A DNA stretch of 64,000 nucleotides from Anthropogastromicrobium aceti (GTDB lineage Bacteria > Bacillota > Clostridia > Lachnospirales > Lachnospiraceae). The notes under the pieces are model-generated. The model did no database searches. It was not told the DNA's origin and was given only the letters and a program-made list of their open reading frames with translations. Shown here in pieces: positions 42,650-50,658 of the stretch (the first letter of the stretch is position 1; every line of letters begins with the position of its first letter). The DNA lies in NCBI RefSeq assembly GCF_025567095.1, contig NZ_JAOQJH010000007.1. One strand, given 5' to 3'. Both the position numbers and the translations under genes were made by a program.

Positions 42650-43000
42650 CTAACTAAAGAATGATCCAGCGCATCCTCCGAGGCAGCAAAGGCCAAGAAC
42701 AAGAAAGGCGGGGTACGACAAAGTAGCCTTTGCGACAACAACACAGACGAGTGCGAGTAGAACGAAATACCCGATTCCAAAGCAAAGTCCCCAGAGAATG
42801 CGCCTTTTAGGAAAGATGTGTCCAAAGCAAAAACCGCCGAACAGGCAGGAGAGAAGGTAGGACAGATAAAGTCCAGTCTTTACCTGACCGTCCGACAGTG
42901 AGAGCTTCCACATAAGAAGTGCCATCAGGCAAAGAATGATTATACTAATCAGAAATGAAAGAAGAAGTGTGCGAATTACAGGAATAAGTTTTGAGCGCAT
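42650..43000 (-). CDS. TIGR04086 family small membrane protein
   Basis: A 116-residue protein with four predicted membrane helices and a glycine-rich middle (SCLFGGFCFGHIFPKRRILW), matching my memory of TIGR04086. Function unknown. The ATG (complement at 42998-43000) has AGAGG seven bases upstream, but this ribosome site is part of a long hairpin (43003-43050), so translation may be limited by structure. It follows the cellobiose phosphorylase gene on the minus strand and converges with the transglutaminase gene with only two bases between stops. Confidence 0.75.
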   Translation of the reverse strand: MRSKLIPVIRTLLLSFLISIIILCLMALLMWKLSLSDGQVKTGLYLSYLLSCLFGGFCFGHIFPKRRILWGLCFGIGYFVLLALVCVVVAKATLSYPAFLVLGLCCLGGCAGSFFS

Positions 43001-43002
43001 GA

Positions 43003-43050
43003 AAAAGCCTCTTTGAACATGTTTACTAACATGTATTCAAAGAGGCTTTT
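43003..43050 (-). terminator. long hairpin between cellobiose phosphorylase and TIGR04086 genes
   Basis: Arms AAAAGCCTCTTTGA (43003-43016) and TCAAAGAGGCTTTT (43037-43050) pair over 14 bp, extended inward by ACATGT/ACATGT. On the minus strand it ends in TTTTT, as a terminator for the phosphorylase gene should, yet its 3' arm contains the ribosome site AGAGG of the next gene. Read from the plus strand it also ends in TTTT, so it may work in both directions. Confidence 0.8.
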
Positions 43051-43093
43051 CTTTATGTCTAAGACTATTTAAAAAACAAATAAGATTGTGGTA

Positions 43094-45532
43094 TTATGCA
43101 TCAAGTACAGCAACAACATGAACCTGTTTCTTAGAAGCATCATACGGAATCTGGTTTCCATCAACTGTGACACCGTCAACGATAAGCTTTGAGATACCCT
43201 TCTGGCTCTTGTTTGGATTTTGAACCTCAATGGTGTATGTAACATCACGGAACTTTCTGGTAATGGTAAAGCCGGACAACTCAGATGGAATACATGGATC
43301 AACGACAAGTCCGTCATAATCTGGCTGTATGCCAAGGATTGCCTGAGAAACATTCAAGAACGTCCAGGCAGCAGTTCCAGTCAGCCAGCTGTTCTTTGCC
43401 TCACCAAAGTTTTTCGCATCCTTACCAGCGATCATCTGAGAATATACATAAGGTTCGGTGCGATGGATCTCACTGATATTTTCAATATACGCCGGGCAGA
43501 TCTTGCGGTATACATCAAACGCGCGGTTTCCATGACCAACGCATGTCTCAGCGATAGAGATCCAAGGATTGTTGTGGCAGAAGATACCAGCATTTTCCTT
43601 ATATCCCGGCGGATAAGAGGAAACCTCACCAAGTTCAAGATGATAATCCTTGTAAGCTGGCTGCAGTAAGACAATGCCATATTTTGTATCAAGAATCTTT
43701 TCTACGCTGGCAAGTGCCTTATTTGCATGGCCTTCTTTAATGCCAACGCCAGCAAGTACACAAAAGCCCTGTGGTTCAATAAAGATCTTGCCATCCTCAC
43801 ACTCATGAGAACCAACCTTATTCTCGTAAGCATCATAAGCACGGACAAACCATTCGCCGTCCCAGCCAGCGGTAAGAATTGTCTGATACATATCGTCTAC
43901 CTGTGCCAGTGCATCGTCAGCTTCCTTGTCTAATCCCTGTCTTTGACAAAGCATAGCGTATTCTTTTCCATACTTGACAAACATGGCTGCAATAAATACA
44001 GATTCTGCAACTGGTCCCTCAGAAGGTCCGCTTGTCTGGAAGGATTCGCCAGGTTCAGATGAGAAGCAGTTTAAGTTCAGACAGTCATTCCAGTCAGCAC
44101 GTCCAATTAACGGAAGCTTATGTGGTCCGCGGTGTGTAACTGTAAAATTGAAGGAACGGCGCAGATGCTCCATTAAAGGAACTGCAGTCTCTTCCTTGTT
44201 ATCAAAAGGAACAGACTCCTCAAGAATAGAATAGTCGCCTGTTTCCTTGATGTAAGCCGCTACAGCAGCAATCAGCCATAACGGGTCATCATTAAAGCCG
44301 CTTCCAATATCAGAGTTGCCGCGCTTTGTCAGCGGCTGATACTGATGGTAAGCACTTCCGTCTTCCATCTGAGTGGAAGCAATGTCAATGATACGCTGTC
44401 TTGCCTTTTCAGGGATCAGATGGACGAAGCCAAACAAATCCTGGCAGGAATCACGAAATCCCATGCCACGGCCGATTCCTGATTCAAAGTAAGAAGCAGA
44501 GCGGGACATATTGAATGTAACCATACACTGGTACTGATTCCATACATTAACCATGCGGTTCATCTCTGTATAGTCAGACTCAACATGGAACTTGCCTAAC
44601 AGCTGGCTCCAGTATTCCTTTAAGTGATCAAGAGCTGCATCCGCCTGTGCTTCTGTTGCAAATGCTTCCATAAGAGCTTTAGCAGGAGCCTTGTTTACAA
44701 CGCCCTGTGATTCCCATTTCTGATCAGCAGGATTCTCACAATAGCCTAATACGTAAATATAAGTTTTTGTTTCGCCAGGCTGTAATGAAAGGGTAATCTG
44801 GTGACTTCCAATCGGAGCCCATCCGCTTGCCATAGAGTTTTTAGATTTTCCATCTTCGACAACCTGAGGATTATGATAACCACGGTAAGCGCCAAGGAAG
44901 CTGTCACGGTCAGTATCAAAGCCGTTTATAGGTGTGTTTACACCAAAGATGGCATAATGTCTGCGGCGTTCACGATACTCGGTCTTGTGAATGATGACAG
45001 AACCCATGACCTCAACCTCACCAGTGCTGAAGTTTCTTTGGAAATTTGTCATATCATCCATGGCATTCCACAGGCAAAATTCAACATAAGAAAATACAGA
45101 AAAATTCTTGACAGTGTCGGACTCATTGGTTAAAGTTAACTTGTTGACTTCACAGGTATAGCCCATCGGAACGAAAGAAGTAACTTGTGCCTTCAGGCCG
45201 TTTTTAACACCTGTAAAAATGCTGTAGCCCATGCCGTGACGGCACTCATAGCTGTCAAGCTCAGTCTGTACAGGCTGCCAGCCTGGATTCCAAACGGTAT
45301 CGCCGTCCTTTATGTAGAAATAATGACCGCCATCATCAAAAGGAACATTATTGTAACGATAACGTGTAAGTCGCAGCAACTTTGCATCCTTATAGAAGCA
45401 ATAGCCGCCACTTGTGTTGGACTTAATAGAGAAGAAATCCTCACAGCCAAGGTAATTAATCCATGGCAGAGGGGTTTTTGGGGTGGTAATGACATACTCT
45501 CTGGAGCTGTCATCGAAATATCCGTATTTCAT
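43094..45532 (-). CDS. cellobiose phosphorylase (GH94)
   Basis: An 812-residue GH94 enzyme, the usual length for cellobiose phosphorylase (cellodextrin phosphorylases are longer). The N-terminal beta-sandwich begins MKYGYFDD and contains YGYFDD/TPKTPLPWINYLG; the (alpha/alpha)6 barrel holds GFRDSCQD, GFNDDPLW and ADWNDCLNLN, where Asp483 is the likely catalytic acid. It should split cellobiose with phosphate into glucose 1-phosphate and glucose in the cytoplasm, saving ATP. It has its own promoter with a LacI/CcpA-type operator just upstream. No cellobiose transporter is adjacent. AAGGAGG lies before the ATG. Confidence 0.92.
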   Translation of the reverse strand: MKYGYFDDSSREYVITTPKTPLPWINYLGCEDFFSIKSNTSGGYCFYKDAKLLRLTRYRYNNVPFDDGGHYFYIKDGDTVWNPGWQPVQTELDSYECRHGMGYSIFTGVKNGLKAQVTSFVPMGYTCEVNKLTLTNESDTVKNFSVFSYVEFCLWNAMDDMTNFQRNFSTGEVEVMGSVIIHKTEYRERRRHYAIFGVNTPINGFDTDRDSFLGAYRGYHNPQVVEDGKSKNSMASGWAPIGSHQITLSLQPGETKTYIYVLGYCENPADQKWESQGVVNKAPAKALMEAFATEAQADAALDHLKEYWSQLLGKFHVESDYTEMNRMVNVWNQYQCMVTFNMSRSASYFESGIGRGMGFRDSCQDLFGFVHLIPEKARQRIIDIASTQMEDGSAYHQYQPLTKRGNSDIGSGFNDDPLWLIAAVAAYIKETGDYSILEESVPFDNKEETAVPLMEHLRRSFNFTVTHRGPHKLPLIGRADWNDCLNLNCFSSEPGESFQTSGPSEGPVAESVFIAAMFVKYGKEYAMLCQRQGLDKEADDALAQVDDMYQTILTAGWDGEWFVRAYDAYENKVGSHECEDGKIFIEPQGFCVLAGVGIKEGHANKALASVEKILDTKYGIVLLQPAYKDYHLELGEVSSYPPGYKENAGIFCHNNPWISIAETCVGHGNRAFDVYRKICPAYIENISEIHRTEPYVYSQMIAGKDAKNFGEAKNSWLTGTAAWTFLNVSQAILGIQPDYDGLVVDPCIPSELSGFTITRKFRDVTYTIEVQNPNKSQKGISKLIVDGVTVDGNQIPYDASKKQVHVVAVLDA

Positions 45533-45591
45533 AGCAACCTCCTTTTCTTCGGGTTATTCAAAATTTCGAGCAGTAAAACCCTGTTACAATC

Positions 45592-45620
45592 AGTATAGTA
45601 GAAAAAAAATAAAAAATCAA
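45592..45620 (-). promoter_or_regulatory. promoter of cellobiose phosphorylase
   Basis: On the minus strand, TTGATT (45615-45620) and TATACT (45592-45597) are spaced by 17 bases, about 60 bases before the gene start. The operator palindrome lies directly upstream of the -35 box. Confidence 0.7.
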
Positions 45621-45626
45621 GAGAAA

Positions 45627-45642
45627 ACGAAAACGTTTTCGT
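45627..45642. promoter_or_regulatory. 16-bp LacI/CcpA-type operator
   Basis: ACGAAAACGTTTTCGT is a perfect palindrome with the central C-G typical of LacI-family operators and of cre sites. It sits six bases upstream of the -35 box of the phosphorylase promoter. The upstream position would fit activation or a site shared with an upstream loop; simple blocking of polymerase is less obvious. It could also act on the plus-strand gene at 45715. Confidence 0.75.
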
Positions 45643-45714
45643 AAAAATTTTCAAAAAGGCTGCAGTTCATAGCCTAAATAGTGAGCAGCAGCGAAAATTT
45701 TGGAAGGAGCAAGC

Positions 45715-46299
45715 ATGATAAAACAATTTTTAGGACATCTTCACACGATCAATCATCACAAATGGCTAGTCACAAGAGACTGTATTAGGGTAGGTCTGAT
45801 CAGTCAGGGTCTGAAGCATGATTTGTCAAAATATGCGCCAATTGAGTTTTTTGCGGGTGTGAAATATTATGAGGGCGGAAAAAGAAGTCCGATCAATCGC
45901 GAAAAAGAAGAAAAAGGATATTCACAGGGCTGGCTGCATCATAAGGGACGCAACCGCCATCATTTTGAATATTGGATCGATTACGCTGTCAATCCTAAAG
46001 ATGGTTTTATAGGAGCTAAGATGCCAAAGCGCTTTGTTGCAGAGATGGTAATTGACAGAATCAGTGCAAGCCGCAATTACCAGAAGGAAAATTATACATG
46101 CCGCAGTGCATGGGAATATTATGCACGTGCAAAGGATGTTTATGTGATGAATGATGAAACTCGTTTCCTGCTGGAATACCTGTTAAAGATGACAGCAGCA
46201 AAAGGAGAAGCGTACACGTTTTCGTATATGAGAAAAAAGTTGCTTCGCCACCGTTATCGTGATTATCATGTAGTAAATGGGAAACTGGTATTAGACTAA
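45715..46299 (+). CDS. DUF5662 family protein
   Basis: A 194-residue protein rich in His, Arg and Tyr. It matches my memory of DUF5662: HINHHKWLV-like start (M-I-K-Q-F-L-G-H-L-H-T-I-N-H-H-K), G-L-K-H-D-L-S-K-Y, and W-L-H-H-K-G-R-N-R-H-H-F-E-Y-W. The regularly spaced His and Asp residues could bind metal, as in HD-domain hydrolases, but this is unproven. The ATG at 45715 follows AAGGAGCAAGC; an in-frame TTG at 45700 is less good. It is divergent from cellobiose phosphorylase and precedes argF, which has its own promoter. Confidence 0.75.
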   Translation: MIKQFLGHLHTINHHKWLVTRDCIRVGLISQGLKHDLSKYAPIEFFAGVKYYEGGKRSPINREKEEKGYSQGWLHHKGRNRHHFEYWIDYAVNPKDGFIGAKMPKRFVAEMVIDRISASRNYQKENYTCRSAWEYYARAKDVYVMNDETRFLLEYLLKMTAAKGEAYTFSYMRKKLLRHRYRDYHVVNGKLVLD

Positions 46300-46313
46300 T
46301 ATATCCTTTTTTC

Positions 46314-46342
46314 TTGACAATTATGTTTTGAAAATTTATACT
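46314..46342 (+). promoter_or_regulatory. consensus promoter of argF
   Basis: TTGACA at 46314-46319 and TATACT at 46337-46342 with 17 bases between. The start of transcription would fall near 46350, which excludes a TTG start at 46328 for the next gene. Confidence 0.85.
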
Positions 46343-46402
46343 AATGATGAATGTCAGCTTTACAAGACAGCCGCTGCAGCCGCAGCAGAAATGAGGTTTG
46401 CG

Positions 46403-47386
46403 ATGAATTTAAAAGGAAGAGATTTTTTAAAACTGCTTGACTATACACCAGAGGAGATTACTTACCTGCTTGATCTGGCGGCAGACTTAAAGGATAAGAA
46501 GAAAAAAGGTATTTTGGTTGATACTTTTCGTGGAAAAAATATTGCGCTGATTTTTGAAAAGACAAGCACAAGAACACGCTGTTCCTTCGAGGTAGCAGCA
46601 CATGATCTTGGGATTGGCGTAACTTATCTGGATCCGTCAGGTTCTCAGATTGGAAAAAAGGAAAGCATTGCAGATACAGCAAGAGTGTTAAGCCGCATGT
46701 ACGATGGAATTGAATATCGTGGTTATGGCCAGGCAATTGTCGAGGAATTGGCAAAATATTCATCAGTGCCGGTTTGGAATGGCTTAACAAATGAATTTCA
46801 TCCAACTCAGATGTTAGCAGATCTTTTAACAATCCGCGAGCATTTTGGTCATTTAAAAGGCATTCATTTTACTTATATGGGCGATGCCAGATACAACATG
46901 GGTAATTCCCTAATGATCGCCTGCAGTAAGATGGGACTTCACTTTACTGCCTGCACTAATAAGAAATATTTCCCAGATGAAAGTTTAGTTGAGCAGTGTA
47001 AAGCATTTGCAAGGGAAAGTGGTGGTTCTGTTACATTGACAGAGGATGTTAAGGCAGGAACGACAGGTGCAGATGTCATTTATACTGACGTATGGGTATC
47101 CATGGGCGAGCCGGCTGCAGTATGGGAGGAGCGTATCCACGATTTGCTTCCATATCAGGTAAATAAGGCAGCTATGGATAATGCAGCAGAGGGTGCTGTA
47201 TTTATGCATTGTCTTCCAGCATTCCATGATTTAAATACAGGAATAGGAAAAGAAATCTCAGAAAAGTTTGGATTGACTGAGATGGAAGTGACAGATGAAG
47301 TATTCGAGAGCAGCCAGTCAATTGTATTTGATGAGGCAGAAAACCGTATGCATACGATTAAAGCTGTGATTGCAGCAACCATTTAA
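46403..47386 (+). CDS. argF: ornithine carbamoyltransferase
   Basis: A 327-residue enzyme forming citrulline from ornithine and carbamoyl phosphate. The carbamoyl-phosphate loop S-T-R-T-R is at about residues 55-59 (EKTSTRTRCSFE), the H-P-T-Q block in NEFHPTQMLAD at about 133-143, the ornithine loop in DVWVSMGE (about 228-235) and HCLPAFHD (about 269-276). I chose the ATG at 46403 with GAGG upstream, downstream of the promoter. It may serve arginine synthesis or the arginine deiminase route; no other arginine gene is nearby, so the direction is not settled. Confidence 0.94.
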   Translation: MNLKGRDFLKLLDYTPEEITYLLDLAADLKDKKKKGILVDTFRGKNIALIFEKTSTRTRCSFEVAAHDLGIGVTYLDPSGSQIGKKESIADTARVLSRMYDGIEYRGYGQAIVEELAKYSSVPVWNGLTNEFHPTQMLADLLTIREHFGHLKGIHFTYMGDARYNMGNSLMIACSKMGLHFTACTNKKYFPDESLVEQCKAFARESGGSVTLTEDVKAGTTGADVIYTDVWVSMGEPAAVWEERIHDLLPYQVNKAAMDNAAEGAVFMHCLPAFHDLNTGIGKEISEKFGLTEMEVTDEVFESSQSIVFDEAENRMHTIKAVIAATI

Positions 47387-47405
47387 CCGGAGGTTTTGTT
47401 ACGCT

Positions 47406-47690
47406 ATGGAACACAGACGCAAAAGATGGGGATTCGCGCTGACAGAGATTTTTATGTCATTATTGATCGTCATATCAGCTGTGATTCTGGTGCTGGATTG
47501 GAAACATTATGAGTATTTCTTTATTATCGCATTTGCAGCGGCAGCACTTTTGTTTTTAGCAAGAGGAATCCGAACTATAGGTGAGGACAAAAGCCATCTG
47601 GCAGGCGGCATATTGTATCTGATAGGCGCTACATTTATGGTGAGCTTTCTGACGGCGAGTATATTAACAATTTTGGGAGGCAGTCTGTGA
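47406..47690 (+). CDS. small membrane protein, three helices, unknown
   Basis: A 94-residue protein with basic N-terminus (MEHRRKRWG) and three hydrophobic helices. No motif seen. The ATG at 47406 follows GGAGG at about 12 bases, a long but possible gap. Its stop overlaps the GTG start of birA by four bases, so the two are likely co-translated. Conserved small membrane proteins are often found at this place in related genomes, but I cannot name a family with confidence. Confidence 0.6.
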   Translation: MEHRRKRWGFALTEIFMSLLIVISAVILVLDWKHYEYFFIIAFAAAALLFLARGIRTIGEDKSHLAGGILYLIGATFMVSFLTASILTILGGSL

Positions 47691-48667
47691 AACAGAAATT
47701 ATTGGAGCTTTTGCAAAGTACAGAAGGTTTTTTATCTGGTCAGGAGCTTTCAGATCACCTGAATGTTTCAAGAACAGCAGTGTGGAAAGTAATGAAGAGT
47801 TTAGAAGAGGACGGATACGAGATAGAGGCAGTGCGAAATAAAGGGTACAGCCTGAAAAAAGAACCGGATATTTTGACTAAGGAGAGCTGTGCAAGCCGCA
47901 TTAATACAAAATGGCTTGGCAAAAATCTCATGGTCTATGATGTCACCGATTCTACAAATACAAGATTAAAGCTTGCAGGAGAGCAGGGCGCACCTAATGG
48001 AAGCGTTGCTGTGGCTAATGCGCAGGAGGCAGGAAAAGGCCGTCTTGGAAGACATTGGGAGACACCAAGGGGAAGTGCACTTGCGTTTTCTCTTCTGCTT
48101 CGTCCACAGATTCAGCCGGAAAACGCATCCATGCTTACATTAGTTGCGGCGCTTGCAGTAAGCCGTGCAATTGATGAATATGCCGGCATCAAAACACAGA
48201 TCAAGTGGCCAAATGATATTGTCTATCAGGGAAAAAAGCTTTGCGGCATTTTAACAGAGATGAGTGCTGATATGGATCAGATTCATTATGTGATTGTAGG
48301 AATTGGCATAAATGTCCAGATGACCGATTTTCCAAAGGAAATTCAAAACACTGCAACTTCGTTAAAACTTGTGACAGGAAAAACGCTTCTTCGAAATGAA
48401 CTTCTGGCAAAGGTTCTCGAAGAATTTGAAGTTTTATATGAACAATTTGTAAGCGCAGAGAGTCTGAAAAATTTAAAGGCTGAGTATGAAAGCCGCCTGG
48501 CAAATAAGGACAATCGCGTTAATGTGCTGGCACCGTCAGGCGCCTGGCAGGGAATTTGTCTTGGAATAAAAGAGGACGGCGCACTCCTTGTACAGCGCGA
48601 AGATGGAAAAGTCGAGGAAGTCATCGCGGGAGAGGTATCTGTGAGAGGCATTTACGGGTACGTATAA
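47687..48667 (+). CDS. birA: biotin-protein ligase BirA
   Basis: A 326-residue bifunctional enzyme: an N-terminal winged helix (residues 1-60; S-G-Q-E-L-S-D-H-L-N-V-S-R-T-A-V-W-K) and the ligase domain with GKGRLGRHWETPRG (the GRGRxGR-like biotinyl-AMP loop, about 117-130) and KWPNDI (about 170-175), plus the C-terminal SH3-like domain. It attaches biotin to carboxylases and can repress biotin genes, none of which are nearby. Start is GTG with GGAGG six bases before it, overlapping the previous stop. Confidence 0.93.
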   Translation: MKQKLLELLQSTEGFLSGQELSDHLNVSRTAVWKVMKSLEEDGYEIEAVRNKGYSLKKEPDILTKESCASRINTKWLGKNLMVYDVTDSTNTRLKLAGEQGAPNGSVAVANAQEAGKGRLGRHWETPRGSALAFSLLLRPQIQPENASMLTLVAALAVSRAIDEYAGIKTQIKWPNDIVYQGKKLCGILTEMSADMDQIHYVIVGIGINVQMTDFPKEIQNTATSLKLVTGKTLLRNELLAKVLEEFEVLYEQFVSAESLKNLKAEYESRLANKDNRVNVLAPSGAWQGICLGIKEDGALLVQREDGKVEEVIAGEVSVRGIYGYV

Positions 48668-48746
48668 GTACGCATTGTTACTGAGCAAAGCCACTTCACC
48701 GAGTGGGCGTTTCATGAAATTAAAAGAAAGCACAAAGAGGAACACC

Positions 48747-49097
48747 ATGGAACAAAATGTAGTGCTCTGCGGAGCAAATTCATACGATCAGAAATACTAT
48801 CTGAATCAGGAATTTTCAGCACTGCCGGATGCTGTTAAGCAGGAACTTCAAATCATGTGTGTCTGGTTTACCGAAGACATAGGCGGCATTTTGACGCTTG
48901 AGTTTGAGCCGGACGGAACACTGATTATGAAGGCAACGGCAGATGATATGGATTATTATTATGATGATATTGGTGCAGGATTAAAGCTGCATCAGTTACA
49001 AAGACAAAAGCGTGAATTAATGTCATCGCTTGAGATGTACTATCGCGTGATGTTTTTGAATAAAACAGTAGAAGAGGCAGGAAAAGAAATTTTATGA
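48747..49097 (+). CDS. DUF6145 family protein
   Basis: A 116-residue acidic protein that I associate with DUF6145, found upstream of dusB in Lachnospiraceae. It has YYLNQEF near the start, ADDMDYYYDDIGAG in the middle and helical residues at the end. Function unknown; no catalytic motif. The ATG at 48747 has AGAGG six bases upstream; the frame is open to 48675 without a ribosome site. Its stop overlaps the dusB start, so it is part of the birA-DUF6145-dusB run. Confidence 0.7.
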   Translation: MEQNVVLCGANSYDQKYYLNQEFSALPDAVKQELQIMCVWFTEDIGGILTLEFEPDGTLIMKATADDMDYYYDDIGAGLKLHQLQRQKRELMSSLEMYYRVMFLNKTVEEAGKEIL

Positions 49098-50065
49098 GGA
49101 TAGGAACAGTAGAAATTTCCCATCCTGTTGCGTTAGGGCCGATGGCGGGGGTAACTGACCTGCCATTTCGTCGTCTTTGCAGGGAAATGGGCTGTGGACT
49201 TTTATATACGGAGATGGTCAGTGCAAAGGCATTGTCATATCACAACAAAAATACAGAGCCAATTTTAGAAACAGAAGATGGTGAGCATCCGCTTGCCGTG
49301 CAGCTGTTTGGAAGTGAGCCAGAGCTTCTGGCGGATATGGCAAAAAAACTAGAGGAAGGCCCATATGATATAATTGATTTAAATATGGGATGCCCAGTTC
49401 CAAAGGTTGTCAATAATCATGAGGGCTCGGCACTCATGAAGGATCCAATTCTTGCCGGAAAAGTTATAGAAGCTATGGCAAAAGCGGTAAAAAAGCCTGT
49501 AACGGTGAAGATTCGCCGTGGATGGGATGAATCAAGCGTAAATGCCGTTGAGATTGCAAGAATTGCACAGGAAAGCGGTGCAGCAGCAGTTGCAGTTCAT
49601 GGACGGACAAGACAGCAGTATTACAGTGGAAAGGCAGATTGGGAGATCATTCGTCAGGTAAAAGAAGCGGTTAAAATTCCTGTTATCGGAAATGGTGATA
49701 TCACAGATGCATCATCAGCAAAGAAAATGATGGAGGAAACCGGCTGTGACGGAATTATGGTGGCGCGTGCAGCTAAGGGAAATCCATGGATCTTTAGAGA
49801 ATTAAAGGAATCATTTGAAGGACAGCCAATTAGTCCGCGTCCAACCTACAAAGAAGTATGTCAGATGATTCTTCGTCATGCATCAATGCAGATAGAATAT
49901 GTAGGTGAGCATATGGGAATGCTGCAGATGAGAAAGCAGGTTGCGTGGTACACGGCAGGGTATCCGGGATCTTCCAAACTCCGCCAGGAGGTTAATCAAA
50001 TTACTACCTATGAGGAGCTAAAAAGTCTGTTGACAAGGTTTGCTGTTTCCGATATAATAGTTTGA
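49094..50065 (+). CDS. dusB: tRNA-dihydrouridine synthase (DusB type)
   Basis: A 323-residue FMN-dependent flavoprotein that reduces uridines in the tRNA D-loop. The start LGPMAGVTDLPFRR, the catalytic Cys region DLNMGCPVPKV (about residues 96-106, Cys at about 101), the KIRRGWD loop and NGDI/GIMVARAAKGNPW FMN-binding segments are all present, as is the C-terminal helical domain. The 3' end contains the promoter for greA (50030-50058). It overlaps the DUF6145 gene by four bases. Confidence 0.94.
   Translation: MRIGTVEISHPVALGPMAGVTDLPFRRLCREMGCGLLYTEMVSAKALSYHNKNTEPILETEDGEHPLAVQLFGSEPELLADMAKKLEEGPYDIIDLNMGCPVPKVVNNHEGSALMKDPILAGKVIEAMAKAVKKPVTVKIRRGWDESSVNAVEIARIAQESGAAAVAVHGRTRQQYYSGKADWEIIRQVKEAVKIPVIGNGDITDASSAKKMMEETGCDGIMVARAAKGNPWIFRELKESFEGQPISPRPTYKEVCQMILRHASMQIEYVGEHMGMLQMRKQVAWYTAGYPGSSKLRQEVNQITTYEELKSLLTRFAVSDIIV
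50030..50058 (+). promoter_or_regulatory. consensus promoter for greA/lysS inside the end of dusB
   Basis: TTGACA at 50030-50035 and TATAAT at 50053-50058 with a 17-base spacer, overlapping the last codons of dusB. It yields a leader of about 95 bases before greA. Confidence 0.88.
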
Positions 50066-50163
50066 GCGACAGAAGGTTCTTTTGTCGTTTCTTTAAGTTA
50101 AAGTATGAAATCAATAATATTAATGAGCCTGCAGGCAGGCCGTAGAAAGGCATGGTTACAGTC

Positions 50164-50640
50164 ATGGCAGAAAAGAAAATGATGACCGTCGAAGGTCTGA
50201 AAAAACTGGAAGACGAGTTACATGAGCGTAAAGTGATCATTCGTAAGGAGATTGCAGATAAGATCAAAGAGGCACGTGAGCAGGGTGACCTTTCCGAGAA
50301 CGCTGAGTACGATGCAGCTAGAGACGAGCAGCGTGACAACGAGGCAAAGATTGAGGAACTGGAAAACCTGATCAAGAATGCAGTTGTTATTTCTGATGAT
50401 GATATTGACCACAATGTTGCAAACCTTGGTTCAGCAGTTACCTTAAAGGATCTGGAGTCTGGCGAGGAGATGGAGTTTTCTATCGTTGGTTCCGCAGAGG
50501 TGAACAGCCTTGAGTTCAAGATTTCCAATGAGTCTCCTCTTGGAAAGGCAATGATTGGCAAAAAGAGAGGCGACATCATTAAAGTAGACTTCATGGGCAA
50601 TGAAGTAAAGTATCAGGTATTAGACGTAAAGAGATATTAA
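50164..50640 (+). CDS. greA: transcription elongation factor GreA
   Basis: A 158-residue factor that rescues backtracked RNA polymerase by stimulating transcript cleavage. The N-terminal coiled coil (about residues 10-75) carries the acidic tip GDLSENAEYDAAR; the C-terminal FKBP-like domain has S-P-L-G-K-A-M-I-G-K-K-R-G-D at about 125-140. Two ATGs are possible (50152 and 50164); I prefer 50164 (M-A-E-K-K) because AAAGG touches the first one. It is co-transcribed with lysS, 18 bases later, as in many Firmicutes. Confidence 0.94.
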   Translation: MAEKKMMTVEGLKKLEDELHERKVIIRKEIADKIKEAREQGDLSENAEYDAARDEQRDNEAKIEELENLIKNAVVISDDDIDHNVANLGSAVTLKDLESGEEMEFSIVGSAEVNSLEFKISNESPLGKAMIGKKRGDIIKVDFMGNEVKYQVLDVKRY

Positions 50641-50658
50641 AGATAGGAGTTTTATACG

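Noticed and set aside
43220..43669. Plus-strand frames across the cellobiose phosphorylase gene
   Set aside because: They are antisense to an intact GH94 gene and lack ribosome sites or motifs.
46328..46402. Longer argF reading from a TTG with an alanine run
   Set aside because: The consensus promoter at 46314-46342 places the transcript start after this codon.
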